From Bostrychus sinensis (Eukaryota; Chordata; Actinopteri; Gobiiformes; Eleotridae), in the NCBI GenBank assembly GCA_020698575.1, contig CM036254.1, positions 24,280,026 to 24,344,025 of the forward strand: DNA of 64,000 nt, read 5' to 3'. Made by a program: the position numbers and the translations under genes. Numbering within the stretch: the stretch's first letter is position 1; every line of letters begins with the position of its first letter. Positions 23,901 through 37,009 of the stretch are shown piece after piece. The notes beneath the pieces were generated by a model. The model did no database searches and was not told the origin of the DNA. It saw nothing but the letters and a program-made list of their open reading frames with translations.

Positions 23901-25998
23901 TCTATTCAAAAGTAAGAAACTCCAGGTTATATATATTTTAGAACACCTCAAGTGTTCTAAAATGCACAATGGGCCCTCTGTGTATAGGTTAGACGAGGGT
24001 CACGAGCATCAGCCCACTGCCACTGCCTCCCTCAGGGGAACCTTCCACTGGACCAGGGTGAACTCATATAAATAACATGAATATAAGGAAAAAGTGAGTG
24101 CTTTAAAAAAGACTGGAGCGGAAGGACAGGAGAGAGAGAGGAAAATGCACTGGTGGTGGCAGAGCTGGTTGAATTAGGATTTCTTCTTCTCTGAATGCGA
24201 CAATGTCTAGTTGTTTTCCAGAGAAACCTCTAGAATTGTGGAATGTATGAGTCTAATTGATTACAGCCATTTTCTCTTTTTTAAAGTTTGGTTGTAAAAA
24301 TAGTTGTGCTCACATACATAAGCGGACAGGAGACACACGGGCTACATATGTCGACAAATGTTTATGTACTCTGGCAACCATTTGTGTATTTGTGTCAGTC
24401 AAGAGCTGACCGTTTATACAAAAAAACATTTACCCCCTGCCATCTGACAGACAGCATGATATATTCAGTCTTTCTGCCATTACTACAAAATGATTAAAGT
24501 AAGAAATGGCCAAACTTTTTCATTTTCAACGTCAACTCAGTAAAAACACAGTGTTCTGGTGGTTAAGGGTCTGCTGAAGGTGAAATACATTTAATAATAA
24601 TTTCTGACCAATTGCTTTATATGTAGTACTTGATTTGTATTATGCAGGCCACTGTGTAAGTCACTTTGAATTGAAAGTACATATTTTTGCTCACATGATT
24701 TCATAAGTAGTAAAAAACATACATTATACACTAATTGTTGATATTATATGTTTATTTTGTATATTTGTGTCTGAATATTCTAATAATGTGAACATGTTTC
24801 AGATAACAGGTGATAATTATAATACAGAGTAGATTACTATTATTGTTTTAGTCAATTCAAATTTTCACTCAAATACCCAAGTAGTGTGGATGCTAACTTT
24901 ACTTCAGAATTTTAAAACAAAAATATATATTTAAAATGAAGTACATTTTGAGTTTAGTACACACTATAACCATTACAAAGTCTATGTGAGTCTATGTGCT
25001 GCATTAATATTCCAATAACATTCATCAGTAACAAAGACAAACATCTTCAAAAACAATAGAAAAAATGCCTGTCATATTGTGTAGCTGTTACAGTCTCGGA
25101 AACAGCGCAGTTGTTTCTAGTGACGTTCTTGTACAAAGCAGAAGCCTTTCAAAAGCCACACAAAAGTAAGTCTCTAAATCCAAACATTATGGCTGGAGTC
25201 ATTCTCCAAGAAGGACGTCCTGAAGGCTAGTGGTACTGGGCAGCTAAACAAACAAAACAAAACACAGGACAAACCACAGGGAGGTGGGAGGCAGGCGTCA
25301 AGTTAAAGTGTTTCTGCCTGTCAGGACAAGCAGTGTGATCCTGCTTCTACCAGACTATTGTCCAATGCAGCTCCACTATCCCATAAAGATGAACTATCAG
25401 ATTGTCCCATGAGAAGTCAGAGTCAACCCAGTGTGACGGGAAACACAGAGGTGAGATTATTGAGGCATTATCCAAAAGTCTGCTCCATACAGGGCCCCTC
25501 CTCGCTACAACCTCTTCTGTCCCATTTTCCAATAGAATACGTCTCTGCTTAAGAAAGGCGCACATAAATATTTACAGTAATTAGATACATGCATGTAAGG
25601 ACAGGACTTACAGAGGAGAAATGCAGCAGGCTTGATGGGTGGATTAGAAAAGGGATGTATGGTCCGGAAATGAAAAATCACAATAAGAACCTAAATCTCC
25701 TGCCAGCAAATACAAATGTGCAGAGACGTCATACCAACCAGATACAACAGGAACAGTTGGCGCATCACACACATATAACTTGGCCGATTGACTCACTGTT
25801 CTTGTATTTCTTTTCTAATGGCGCATAGTATAAAATTCAGTAGAAAATATCTGAATCAAACAATGCACAAGGCATCAGTCACAGATGTGTTTTATATTTT
25901 CTATAATTGTGTCAAACTAATACTCTCCACCACCACTCATTGGTTTGTTAAGTAAAGTAATGGTAGGATTTTAAGGGGGGAAAAAACAGTTTAAGGTC
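23901..25998. other. Unique AT-rich non-coding DNA
   Basis: No gene was recognised. Weak Tol2-like wording (ACTCAAATACCCAAGTAG; GAAGTACATTTTGAG) occurs at about 24,865-24,955 but is too short to call. Confidence 0.45.
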
Positions 25999-26149
25999 AG
26001 TAATGGGCCAAGGAAGACATAAGTAGTGTTTGCTGTGGATCATCTAGGTTCTGTCCCATTACGAGATAGGGCCAAAGACAATGATTCCAGCTATGTAGTC
26101 TGTAAAGAAACACATAATTAGTTTTAGTGGTTTTGTTACCATTGTGAGA
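25999..26149 (+). repeat. Unclassified interspersed repeat, copy 2
   Basis: This is the plus-strand counterpart of 6879-7041, sharing the same ordered blocks from GGGCCAAGGAAGA to TTACCATTGTGAG. It is followed at once by AAGGCCTTCTGGATCAATGG, which resembles the tRNA-like head of the SINE at 4884-4994 and hints that both belong to one SINE family. Confidence 0.6.
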
Positions 26150-27999
26150 CTTAAGGCCTTCTGGATCAATGGATTGAGCTTGAGCTAATCAATTACAATT
26201 ATCCAACTAAATGTATATATTGTAATACTGACTCAAAGCACAGCACTGTACAGTAATGTTGAGCACAGAAGAGGCTCAAAAATTAAGCCATATTCAAGAA
26301 GTTCCATGAGGGAATCAGGGCGTGACTTTGAGCTATGATCTATGACATCATGAACCAAAAGCTTATGACTAATGTAGCGAAATTATTGTAACAACATATT
26401 ATTAAAGATGAGCTCAAATACACTGAGGTGTTTTCCTGGGTTCACTGTGGGCTCACAGGCTAAAACTTGCTTGTGGCTTTGGTTTAATCAGTTACTTTTC
26501 TGGATGACCGCATCTTGGTCATGTCAGTTATGTCTCTCTACAAGGCAAATTACTTCACTTCAACTTGGAGGTTGACCTTTGACCCCGTAACAAGCCTTAT
26601 GGATTTGAAGTGCATAAATTGTTCAAGGAGAGATGTGCAGGAGCATAAACAACAAGAACTTACAAAACAGTCCCGAGAGGCTGCCTATACTGTATTAAGT
26701 ACATAAAATGAATTACATCTATATACTTGTTTTAAAAATATTACTTTAAAATGATTTTTAGCCAGTCAGCTGTGTTCTTTGTACTTTTTTTTTTATAGAA
26801 ATATACAGAGAAAAACATGACATAGTCTTTTGACTGGAGGGAAGTTCTATTGCGGGGGGTCAGCGCAGGATTTTTGGAAATTTAGGGGGCCTCTCAGTCT
26901 TGATTTTGGGAACGGGTGCCTTTCAGGGTCACCACAGCAAACGATCTGCCTACAGGGTGCAGTGATTTGTACAATGATTTGACATAGGTTTACACTGAAT
27001 GCCAATCCTCACACAATGCTCTCCATTTATCCAGGCTTGAGACTGTCACAAGTACACTTGCTTGAGACTCTCGTGTCCACAGTTTGGACTATCAAAGGCT
27101 GACATAAGCAGAGGAGACAGAGGGTACGCAGCAGTCTCTTGGGGAATGTTCTAAAATGGGCCAAAACACATTGAGGATGGTGGTAAGCAGCTGGTTGTTT
27201 GAAGTGATGCCTGCCTCCCATGCATGTCTCAATCAATTTCCTGCTGTCAAAGCTGACAGGAAGTGATCTGGTAAATAAAGTGTGGGTCCCTAACTCATTC
27301 AGACAAACTCTGGAGGAAGAATGGTCTTGGCTCGCACATGAAAAGGTTAAGTGGATACACACTGACTTGGGTATTTTGGGTTTGATCAAGTTTTTAAGTA
27401 TTCTATTGTTATCTTTATACATGACTCATATTAGAGTTTAGAGATTGGGAGGAGCCAGTATTCCAGTTTCAAAAACCCGATTATGCTACCTGGAGTACAG
27501 GAGTCTCATGGACAGAAAAACTTTGTGGAACTCGAAGGGATGTACAGCAAAAACAAACATGGCATATGTAGCGACTTTACTACAGTGACAGAAATATATC
27601 TGCAGACAAAAGGCTAATTTATTAACTAGGAAATGTGGTCAGTCATATTACTACTGAAATGCTCTGATTTTGGCAGTTTGACATATCATGTGTACAGTAG
27701 GTACCATGTTGCAGTGTAATGCTCATTGCAGCCTGTTGCTTTGCTATTGTGGTTATTTCTATTCAGGCAAACAACATATCAGAACATAACCAGAATATGG
27801 CTCATAAAAAATACTCAGGTTAAAGTTAAGTGCAAATACTGACTAAAAATAAGCAAAGGGACAGTATGGTGGGTTTGAACTCATAGCACTGTTTTGCAGC
27901 TTGTCCAATAAATGAAAACAACAAGCAAGTTTTCAAAAAGTAATCAAATATGAGTGTTAATTGAAATAATGTATTGTGACAAAGTCCTGCCAGAGCTCA
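26150..27999. other. Unique non-coding DNA
   Basis: No gene was recognised. At 27,020-27,430 a 131-codon minus frame has no family signature. CTGTCA (27,244-27,249) and TGACAG (27,254-27,259) form an inverted pair of TALE-homeodomain-type sites. Confidence 0.4.
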
Positions 28000-28360
28000 T
28001 AAATCAGTGGTGTTTCCAGACACCTTTGGTACGTTGTAGGTCATTGTAGAAAGCGTGGCTGAGCTTCTTAAAGACGCTCTAATCAGTCTTCCTCGCTCCC
28101 ACACCTGGACCAGCTCCAGGGCCAAGGCCATAAAGAGCTGTCTGTCAGAGAGCTTAAACTGCTGTGTGTTGGCTCAGGGCACCACTTAACCCCCTCCACA
28201 AACTGCACCTGACTGAGCCTGTGCTGGGACATCACTCTGCCCCGGGACATCCAACACAACAGCAGCTTGGCTTGGAGGTGCCGGCACTTGTGCCCGCTCC
28301 TATCCTGAGTGTGTTTGGCTTGTGTCAGATCTGATGAGCTCAGAGTGAAAGACTTGGATG
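28000..28360. promoter_or_regulatory. GC-richer candidate regulatory block
   Basis: Clearly richer in GC than its surroundings and free of repeats, with TCTAATCAGTC (about 28,078) and ACACCTGGACCAGCTCC (about 28,101). No open frame with a protein signature. It could be an enhancer or an unrecognised exon-like segment. Confidence 0.25.
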
Positions 28361-28468
28361 ATACAATGGGAAGATGTTGTGATTTAAAGGCTCACAGATA
28401 CGTACGTACAGTTGTGCTGTAGTTTACACCAGTGAGAATACCAAGATTTTGAGGGACTGAGACTAGAC

Positions 28469-28545
28469 CAGTGGTTCTCAAGTGGTCTGATTGTGACCCA
28501 GTTTTATTCTTGATCATTTTCTTGACTATTTTTGGATCTCACCAA
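28469..28545 (+). mobile_element. hAT-type terminal inverted repeat, left end
   Basis: It begins CAGTGGTTCTCAAGTGG and continues with TCTGATTGTGA and GTTTTATTCTTGATCA. This matches the reverse complement of 39,290-39,358 over about 60 bp. The CAGTGGTTCTCA form is typical of hAT (Charlie-like) ends. No partner end is found close by. Confidence 0.6.
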
Positions 28546-29068
28546 TACCAAAAAATTATGGGTACCTAATAATTATTGCAACAAATTTAAAGATATACTT
28601 CAGAGGATTGAAGTTTGCTCTTATCATTTGAATTTACTGTAAAATATATACCACTATAGCTGTATAGAAAAATGGATAATGAAAACTGTTAAAGTAGTAA
28701 AGTACTCCTATGGCTGTACTGAAAGAGGTCTAACCAGAGTACTTGCACTAATATTGCTATATGGACAACAGTAACTACAGTACAATACTAATGTCTTTGC
28801 ACTCTCGCTGCCCTCAAAGATCTTGGCAACTACAGCGAATCTAGATACTATAAGAAAACAAAACACAATCCCCACAGCGCTGGCCCAGAGCCCCTCTCAC
28901 ACAGTCTGTACACTGACCACTGCCAGAGCAAACATGGTGGCTGTTATTGTAGAGGACAATTACATACACTTATAAAATATAGTCCAGAGCCAGTGCCTCC
29001 TTTTTAAACCCACACTGAACAGAAGAACAAACAGAGGGAGGAGCACTCTCTGTTACACTCCCCACACT
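28546..29068. other. Unique AT-rich non-coding DNA
   Basis: Nothing identifiable was seen; probably includes degraded transposon interior next to the hAT end. Confidence 0.4.
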
Positions 29069-29091
29069 CACACACACACACACACACACAC
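29069..29091. repeat. (CA)11 microsatellite
   Basis: An uninterrupted CA dinucleotide tract of 23 bp. Confidence 0.95.
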
Positions 29092-29309
29092 GTGGGTCTG
29101 TGCATAGAGCTCCAACCAGCCGTGAACTCCCAGGAATCCACTTTCACCCAGCCTCACTGTTCGACTAGCGACCTCGCTGTCCGCCGTCCAAATGGCACAA
29201 TTATCTGCAATTTATGCTCAGAGCCAACAGATCGCCAGTAAATGAAATTCCCCATTAAGAGCAAAAACAGATAAGGATAGGAATACTGCTCTGCTATGAG
29301 ACAAATTAC

Positions 29310-29655
29310 AAGGTACTCAAACACTGTGCTCAATTTAAAGTACTGTTACTTCAAAATAGTATTATGCAAGTTTAAATAAAAGCACTCAACCAAATTATTA
29401 CTATTACTATTACATTATTAAAAGTAATATTTGCAAGCACAGGAAAATCTACTACTGCAACTGCTCCTACTACTATCCCCAATCCTGGCTAGAACCTGGG
29501 ACCTGATTCCATGGCGCACTACCCACATTACAACTGAGGTTGTAAAAAGTACCATTTGTTTCCCAATAAAGTTGGGAAATAAACTTAGAAAGTACAATTT
29601 CTTCAAAAAATGTACTTAACTAGAGTACTTGAGTAAAAGTACCTACTTCTCCAGA
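29310..29655. mobile_element. Tol2-like element with TAC array and tRNA-like module
   Basis: Hat-like edges: AAGTACTGTTACTTC at left and ACTTGAGTAAAAGTACC at right (29,626-29,643). Inside are TAC/ATT triplets (29,395-29,475), then a block whose reverse complement contains GGTTCTAGCCA, a worn Pol III B box, preceded by GTGGGTAGTGCGCC. The ordered blocks AAAATCTACT, triplets, AACC(T/C)(G)GGACC and GCGCACTACCCAC line up with 41,188-41,277. The composite order recurs and so is not accidental. Confidence 0.6.
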
Positions 29656-31759
29656 TGAGAGACATTAATGGTCAGGTGCAAGAGATTTTTACCATTGTCT
29701 CACAGTGTAAACAATTAAAAAATGCTTTAATCAGAGTGAATGCGTCATTAAGAAAACTCTAACTTTCCCTCTAACTAACAAAGCCATTACTGAGGCTAAT
29801 ATCTTCCCTTAGTGACTGATGTCAAGTTAAAATATTGGTGAAATTCAAAGCTTTTCTTGGATCCAAACTCACCCCATTAGTGTTTCACTATTTATTAATC
29901 ATATTAATGAGTCTCAAGAAGTCAGTGGCAAAAACAAGGCATCACTGAGACACTGTTTTTCTAAAAACTGTTCAGAGCTATAAAAACCATTGGCTCATGT
30001 CCAGCTCCACTCAGACCAGGAAACAAATGTATCTACATGGCTGTTTTGTGTTTACATTACAAATATTGCTAGAGCAATTGTTATAAAAAATATAAGTGAA
30101 ACACTGGATGTCTTGTTGAAGCAATATTTATGACAAAATAAAACTGGTCCAACATTTAAATTGAGTTTTACGAGGCATTGAGTTGCACAAGCTCCCAGGT
30201 GCTCAAGTTAAATGAGCGATTATCTCGATCTACTGTACATCCTGTGCTTTTGCTCACTTGCACTTGTCGAGGCATGTAGGCTTACTGCTTGTACTATAGC
30301 GGGCTTCATGTATAAATATGTACACAGTCGTGAGTTAAGACGCAGGGCTGAAAGGAAAATTCCATCAGTGAAGTCCTTCAAGGTGTTTTTTATGTGCTGT
30401 TGGTCTTACAATGTACTGTTTCACTGTACTACTTCCTGCTTTTGCCCGCTTCATCCACATGACTTAATGAATGGAAATGGAAAGAATGCAGCATTTGACC
30501 TATGTTACATCCATACAAATACAGTAATACTATTATATACTGAAACGTATGCTCATATTAACTTGTCTCCCTGTGAATGAGATTGCATGACTTGAATTAA
30601 GCTGGTGGCCAAATATACCACATTATTCTCTCCTGACAACAAACCACTAATGACAAAGACACAGATGCAGTTAGTGTAATAGTTATAGAGTGATACAGTA
30701 GCGCAATAGCCCAACTAAAAGAATGTGGTTTTCAAATGTTATACAAACGTTGAGGAAAATGCAGCACCATTTTACACATTTCCAACTTAAATGTGCAGGG
30801 CATCACTTTTTTAATCACTAATGGGGATCTTGAATAAAGAACTAAAGAAAAGAGAAGAAAAGTAAAATGCAAACAAATCCTGTATTAGTAAAGCATGCAC
30901 ATTTTTTGTAACCAGTCTAACAGAGGCAAATTCTCTTTGTTTAACTTAAAATAAAAAATATATAAACAGGTTATGTTGTTGGAGCAGACAAAAAACTCTT
31001 AATTACATGTTTGAGCAGCAGTTTACCATTAATTTACTAGTCCCTGAGACCCCAAGGTCGCCCTTGAAGTAAGACGGTAAAGAATATAAATGTCTATTGT
31101 AGCAAGCCCTAATGATTAATCTGTCATCAGTTTTCATTAAGTGCCCTGCTTTTACCAAGGTGAGACCCTCTGTCTCCAGTCTAGACTGAGAGGCAGTTGT
31201 GCCTTATAGAAGAAACTTTAACCAGCCTGGTAACCCTAACTTCCTGTAAAAGACTGCTGGCATGTGCATACACAGTCATTTAGGACCATGGACTTGTGTC
31301 CTTTAAGGCAAATTCCAGCAAAGTCATCATTTGGAAGAAAGATTACATGCTTCATGAAGTTCTGGAGCATTCTGTGAGATGTGTTGCTTGGGCAATCATA
31401 TGCTTGTATAGTTTCCCGGAATCCTCAAAGATTTGGATAAGGTTTATACACAAAGCAAAACAACATAGAAGCTTTCTGTTCACAAGTATTTCACCTATAA
31501 TGTTGCATGTATCTAAAATAGGTAGTACATGTATATACATATAGGACATGAACCAGAGCTTCCACTGTGGTATCTAAGACAGATCTTTGTCTGAAACTCA
31601 GGAAAACAGGCTGACAATGTTTAGAAAAATGCTTAACTTTCTGTTTCCTGTTATAACTCACTTTGAGTTTCTTCAAACTGTGCAATAGAAAATGTGAACA
31701 ATATGACATGAACTTGCTCTTACTAGATGGGGCTTAACTTGGACCAACTTGTTGGACCA
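29656..31759. other. Unique AT-rich non-coding DNA
   Basis: No repeat was recognised. A 122-codon plus frame (30,212-30,580) is Cys-rich and hydrophobic at its start but resembles no known family and has no supporting splice or promoter context. Confidence 0.45.
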
Positions 31760-31802
31760 AAATGTACCAAGGGTGCAGTAAAACTGCACCCTTGGTACAT
31801 TT
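31760..31802. repeat. Perfect 43-bp snap-back palindrome
   Basis: The arm 31,760-31,779 (AAATGTACCAAGGGTGCAGT) is the exact reverse complement of 31,783-31,802; the loop is AAA. TTGGACCAA is also directly repeated just upstream (about 31,738 and 31,752). With three loop bases it is too tight and short for a typical microRNA precursor. Confidence 0.97.
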
Positions 31803-31874
31803 GTTGAGCAGTGAGTTTGGCCTAATTGATTTGTAAGTATCAGCTACAAAAGTAAGATGAAGATGCAAACATTA

Positions 31875-32800
31875 TCAAACTTCTTGTTCATTTCCTATGT
31901 TTTTATTAAAATCCAAGGACATAGTGTGTTCGCAAACTGGGTTAGAGATCATTTTCCCACAACTCTGTCTGATAGCATTGGTCTGAGATTTGATGAAAGC
32001 AATTTCTTTTAATTTAAACCTTAATATTACAAGCAAATATTCCACATAAATGATTGATCTGGGTCTACCATAGTCAAACAAACAGTGCTGATAGCCATCA
32101 GTAGCTAAGGCTAACCTAAAATGCCCTTTCATAACTGCTTTTATAAATAGCTTTAAATCAAATCCCCAAAAACGAATAGGAAAAATAGCCAGTGCCTTAA
32201 CATGCTCCCATTTCCCAGAATAGGCTGTACCACTAGGTCCGGGATTGGATTTTGAGATAAGCCCGCCATATGAGCTGCATTCTCCGTCTGCTGTGACCCG
32301 GCTGCATGAGAGCTGCAATAACAAAAGGCGCTCAACAGCAGTGGGCCCTGGGCTCCGTTTACTCAGTGGCGTAATGTTTGTGCTCTCATGGCCCTCACAG
32401 CAGCCCAGCACAGCTCTTTATCAGAGCCCCCAGCCGAACCTCTGCAAGGCTGTGGCTATACACCGCACTGTGTACTCTACCACTGCAAACAAGCCTGCAC
32501 AAAGGAGCAAAAAGAGCAAAGGGTGAGGAGTTAAAGTGAGTGATGCAAAACAGAGGGATCTGAAAGTCTTGGAGGAGATCCATAAAGGGTCGTGGGTCCT
32601 GGCTCGTCTAAACCCAGAGACAAGAACAGGGTCGGGGTGCATTCCTCTCCTCGTGCCCTGGAGGGTGTTGGCTTTCGCTGCAAAAGTGAAGGCGGGACTA
32701 AGACCCTATCTTCACACAGGCCTCTGCTGGCTAATGCTCAGCCAAAAAGCAAGCAAAGGAGTATTGTTTGTGGGTTCATCATAATTTCTAGACCAAACAT
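31875..32800. other. Stop-poor, repeat-free block (possible conserved element)
   Basis: The minus strand is open from 32,411 to 31,875 (178 codons, the longest frame in the window). The plus strand is open at 32,245-32,526 and 32,536-32,784. The translations show no domain, signal peptide or compositional signature I recognise, and there is no matching promoter or splice pattern. Composition is more balanced than the flanks. A non-coding block selected at DNA level is the most economical reading; a lineage-specific exon is not excluded. Confidence 0.35.
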
Positions 32801-33289
32801 TGACAAAGGGATATAACAAGGAACCTAAAATTAAAAGAATGATCTTTTTGGATTTGAGGAAAAATATGTAGTCACCTTATATCCTATTTTAATAGTAATC
32901 AATGATGTTTAACAATAATTGCAGGGTTGCAGAATTTAGATATGGAAGTTCATAGTGAGCCCTAAAAATATATATGATGTGATTCTGTAGTTATTTTAAT
33001 TGGAGATTTAGTTTAATTAAACTTTTTAATATAACACTGAGAAGGTTGCAGTGATTTTGGGGAGATGAGTGGTGGGATTGGACTGTGACAGAAGATCTTT
33101 TTGGGTTGATGTCTGCTTCAAGGGTATGAAATGAACATATTCTATACAAGCAAGTCTATGTACTGTAGGTAGGTGTTATTTTAAGACAAACTGGAGAACA
33201 AGGGGAAAGCGCTGATACAAACCATGCCCTGCTGTGAACCAAGCTGAACTCATTTGGTTGTTTGGTGAGTCAGAGTGCCAGGCCAGTCA
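32801..33289. other. AT-rich spacer
   Basis: Nothing identifiable was seen between two candidate regulatory blocks. Confidence 0.45.
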
Positions 33290-34250
33290 GGGGGGAACAG
33301 CTCTGCACCATATTTTCCATCATCGTTGACGTTTTGGGGGCTTTTTTCTCAAACGGGCATAACCACTGCAATTTCCAGCTCTGTCCTTTTTCAAATCACC
33401 TCAAAGAATCGCGTTTAATGTCACTATAAGGCCAATTCAGCCTAATTGGAAATCTCACTTCTACAAATGCTTTCCAACCGCAGTAACAAAAAGACCAGTT
33501 TAGGACAAAGTAATCTGCGACGTGAGGAGAAATCAATCATGTGAGGTGATGATAATGCTTCTTTAAAAAGGAACAAATCCACATCCAAAATCAAATCAAC
33601 ATTTCCTCTGTAGGATTAGCTTTAGCAGTGCGGTGCCAATGACGGATGCGGATATCTACCCAAAACCCACTAGTAAACCTGTTCCAGTTTAGGAGAAACC
33701 ATCCCACACTGTGACCTAAAGAGGCCTTCCTACCATTAAGCAGCCAACCCTCCAACCACAGCCTCCTCTGACATTCTATGGTGTTTTTTTTGTACAAACC
33801 AACAGCAAAATGGGTGCAGGCCTGCAAAGTGTTTAGCAATGCACCCATAAAAGGGGCAGACAGGGAGATGGAGCACTCCTTTCGCTCTCTAAAAAATACA
33901 GGAATGTTAAGCGTATGCCTAAGAAGATTAGGGCTCTCCTTGGTATAGCACACAGCTTTCTATCAATGTGCCAATGGACCCGTGCACATCAAAGCTAACT
34001 CTGACTTCCTCGTCATTAGGCATGGCTTATCCCCAAATGCTTTCACCCTCTGCTACTGACCCCCCTCATTATCCCAGCACAACCATCACTCGGGCTGGCT
34101 TTGGAAACATAGTGCAGGGCTCTGGCACAGGATGTGATCCCCCTAAAAGACCCCATTCCTCTGTTATTGAAAAAGTTACACTCACTTACTCAAATTCACA
34201 TGTAAACAGTAAAGGCACGCATGGCCTAGAACAAAACAAGCCTATATGAA
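33290..34250. promoter_or_regulatory. Candidate conserved non-coding cluster
   Basis: The cluster is repeat-free. CCAATT (33,432-33,437) and AATTGG (33,444-33,449) form an inverted pair 6 bp apart, followed by ACAAAGTAATC and AAATCAATCATG, which resemble SOX- and homeodomain/PBC-type sites. A 120-codon minus frame (33,591-33,953) shows no family. Call rests on texture and motif density only. Confidence 0.3.
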
Positions 34251-34969
34251 TACAGCAAACTGTGAATATGCAATCCTTTCTAGAAACAAAGTGGAAGGTA
34301 AATGCCTAAATGTTAAATATACCTAATTATGCAAGGCTGTAAAAAGCTTAACAACAGAAAGTCTTTTGGGGAAAGTAGTCAAAAGGTGCATTGTGTGGAT
34401 ATCACTTCTTTTTTGTCTCACCTTCTCTTTTTATTTGTTTACAAAAAGTGAACATTCTTCCTTCGACTCCTTTGTGTCTGGAACCCATTATGTCAGTGCG
34501 TTCCTGCCAACACTATTATTGGCATATTTACACACTTATAGCTCTGAATCAAAACAATAATTGCCTGTCTGAGCCAAACAATTACACTATATATTGTTTG
34601 TAAAAAGAAAGGCTTGCTTCAGATGCTGAATTGCTCAAGAGTAGTAGTCACAGAAGACAATTACCTTAACGAGAACGCCTACTAAAAATAAAAATCAAAT
34701 GGTGATAGATTGCAATGCACCTGGTTCAACTCTCAGGCATCATCTGCAGCGATCTCCTTCACTGAGTCAACACAGCTCAATTAGCCTTACGGGAAATACG
34801 CTGAGGTGATGTTGAGTGAGACATTCCTCTACACTATAAAACATCCATCTACTCAGGAATACAAGGCTATGTCTTTCCCACAAAAATTCCCTTTTCTTTT
34901 CATTTAAGTATACAGTACAGTGCAGTCTAAAGCAATCCAGGCATCCAGTGTGTTTGCTGAAGGTGTGTG
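34251..34969. other. Unique AT-rich non-coding DNA
   Basis: No gene or repeat was recognised. Confidence 0.45.
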
Positions 34970-35250
34970 AGGCTCCCATGCAGGAGGGTTACCAGGAAGG
35001 CCACCTGAGTGAGGGAGAGCCACTGCACCTGTTCTGTGTTTGGTCAACAGGGCAATCATAGCTCGGTCAGACGGGACAATGCTATCGCTGATGATCTGTA
35101 CAGCAATCCACTTCTTATCTCTTATTGGCTCTGATTGTAGCCATTCGGGCCAATTAGGAGCTCTGGTCCTGTTCAGTAAGTTCCTGCCCTGTGGCGCCAA
35201 GGCACGTTGCATGGCTGTTGCAGTTCCTGGATCAGGCCAAGTCGACTGAG
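34970..35250. promoter_or_regulatory. Candidate conserved non-coding block
   Basis: Includes CTTATTGGCTCTGATTG (about 35,121; inverted CCAAT), GGGCCAATTAGGAGC (about 35,148; CCAAT overlapping a homeodomain core CAATTAG), and AATGCTATCGCTGATGATC. Overlapping frames on both strands (69-102 codons) carry no protein signature. Confidence 0.3.
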
Positions 35251-37009
35251 CACTGGGGGAAATAAACAGTGGACAAACTGTGTGGATGTTTTTGTAGACA
35301 GGTGGAAAAATGGCTCTAGTAAATAGGCCTTTATTGAGGCATTTTTTTAAACATTTGTAGGCCTCATCAGTGGTGGTAAAAGGAACCTTCTATGTCAGCA
35401 GAGAACAAGATGGCACATGTGACAAAATGCCAGTCTAATGCTACAGTCTGCAAATGAATATGCAAGTCTTTTTAGAGTGAAATTTTAACCCTCTTTTTAC
35501 CGGCCACCTTGTCTCGTAAGCATTATACTGTCTGTAAAAATCTTTACCCACACAACACCAGTCACACATTTTTAAAATTAACCCTTCTGCTGCACTGGTG
35601 AGGATCAGGCCTGAGAAATGTAGCTGTGCCAATACAACACAGTAATGGCTATAGTAATGTATGTGGGACTTCACCAAACTGTCAAAGTTCTTCAGTGGAG
35701 AACATAGCACTGAACTTTGAAACAGAGGAGGGGAGTAAGGACTTTAAACACCTTAAAATACAAGCACGCACATCCTATTTCCTCGAAAAGACTGCTGAGT
35801 GTACGTCACTGCTCAGCCCTATTTGACTATTGCCCTGGTGATGATTCACAGCCCAGCCATTAACACTGTGGCAGCGCTGGAAATCTCAACCCAAACCTGG
35901 CAACATAAGCATAATGTCCACGCAAATAGCCCATCTAAAGCCCAATTTAGACCTTAAGAAAACAGAGAGGATCTTTTTATAACTGAACTGAGCTGGAGGT
36001 AGTCTATGATATCAGTGCCATGCCTTACCCACACAGTGTGCTCTATACAGGCAGGCGAATGTGTGAAAGAGACAAATGTCTAAAAATGTCTGAAAAGAAA
36101 GAAGAAGAAATCAAGAAAAGTGGCCATACTATAACCAATTTCAGTTACATTTGTCACACTGCACCCCCGTTTGGGCAACTGAACAACAGAGCTCTATACT
36201 AACACAGTATATGGCTTTGCAGTACGTTTGCTGAAAAGAAAATGCAATGCCAATTAATTCCTAGCTATGTTTCCACAATGTCCATATAAATCAAGTTTCA
36301 AGGTTTTGTTGAAAAGACCTCAGTGCTACAGAGGTTATGCCTTTTGCTTCAAGGGCCGTGGCTGTTATAAACATGTACAGTATTACTATAGTAAGAAGCT
36401 GTGCATGTGGTAAACAAACCTTGGTGTTTGTTTCAAATTGAACATTTATTAAGTCAGCATTAGAAATTACTTCCCTAAGCCATCATAATGTTGGATGCAA
36501 TCTATAGTAAGGCTTGCATACTAAGCTTGGGTTACATTAGCGAGAGATGGTTGCCAGAAACAAGTTTTGGTCGTTTAGACAAAACTCCATACACAATATG
36601 TGCCAGTCCTAAGCCCGGATAAATTGAATATCCATAAATGATGTGGCAACTCCTGAACTAAAAAGGAACAGTTGAGATGTCGGCTATTAAATTGTGTATA
36701 AAAGACAAAAAGCACCTTCTACATCCAAGAAGCACCCCTGCAAGCAGTTTCACTTGTCATATATGTTTACCTATAATTACATCTTGGGTCATTTTGCAGT
36801 GAATCAAATATATTCCTAAACATTACACTTTTGCTTTGAGTTTTTAATGTGGTTTCTCTATACATGTTGCTAAATTGCAGAAGCCATAAATATGTGACGG
36901 TCTTTGACTCTTTTGGTAATATATCTAGATTAATTACAGCTATCACAATATACATGAAAGAAGAAAATATGAATAAATGAAACACAGATGAGGAGCAGTG
37001 CTATGATCT
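35251..37009. other. Unique AT-rich non-coding DNA
   Basis: Repeat-poor, with no gene or RNA recognised. Confidence 0.45.

Noticed and set aside
31760..31802. microRNA precursor
   Set aside because: The perfect stem with a 3-nt loop and 43-bp total length is too short and tight for Drosha/Dicer substrates.
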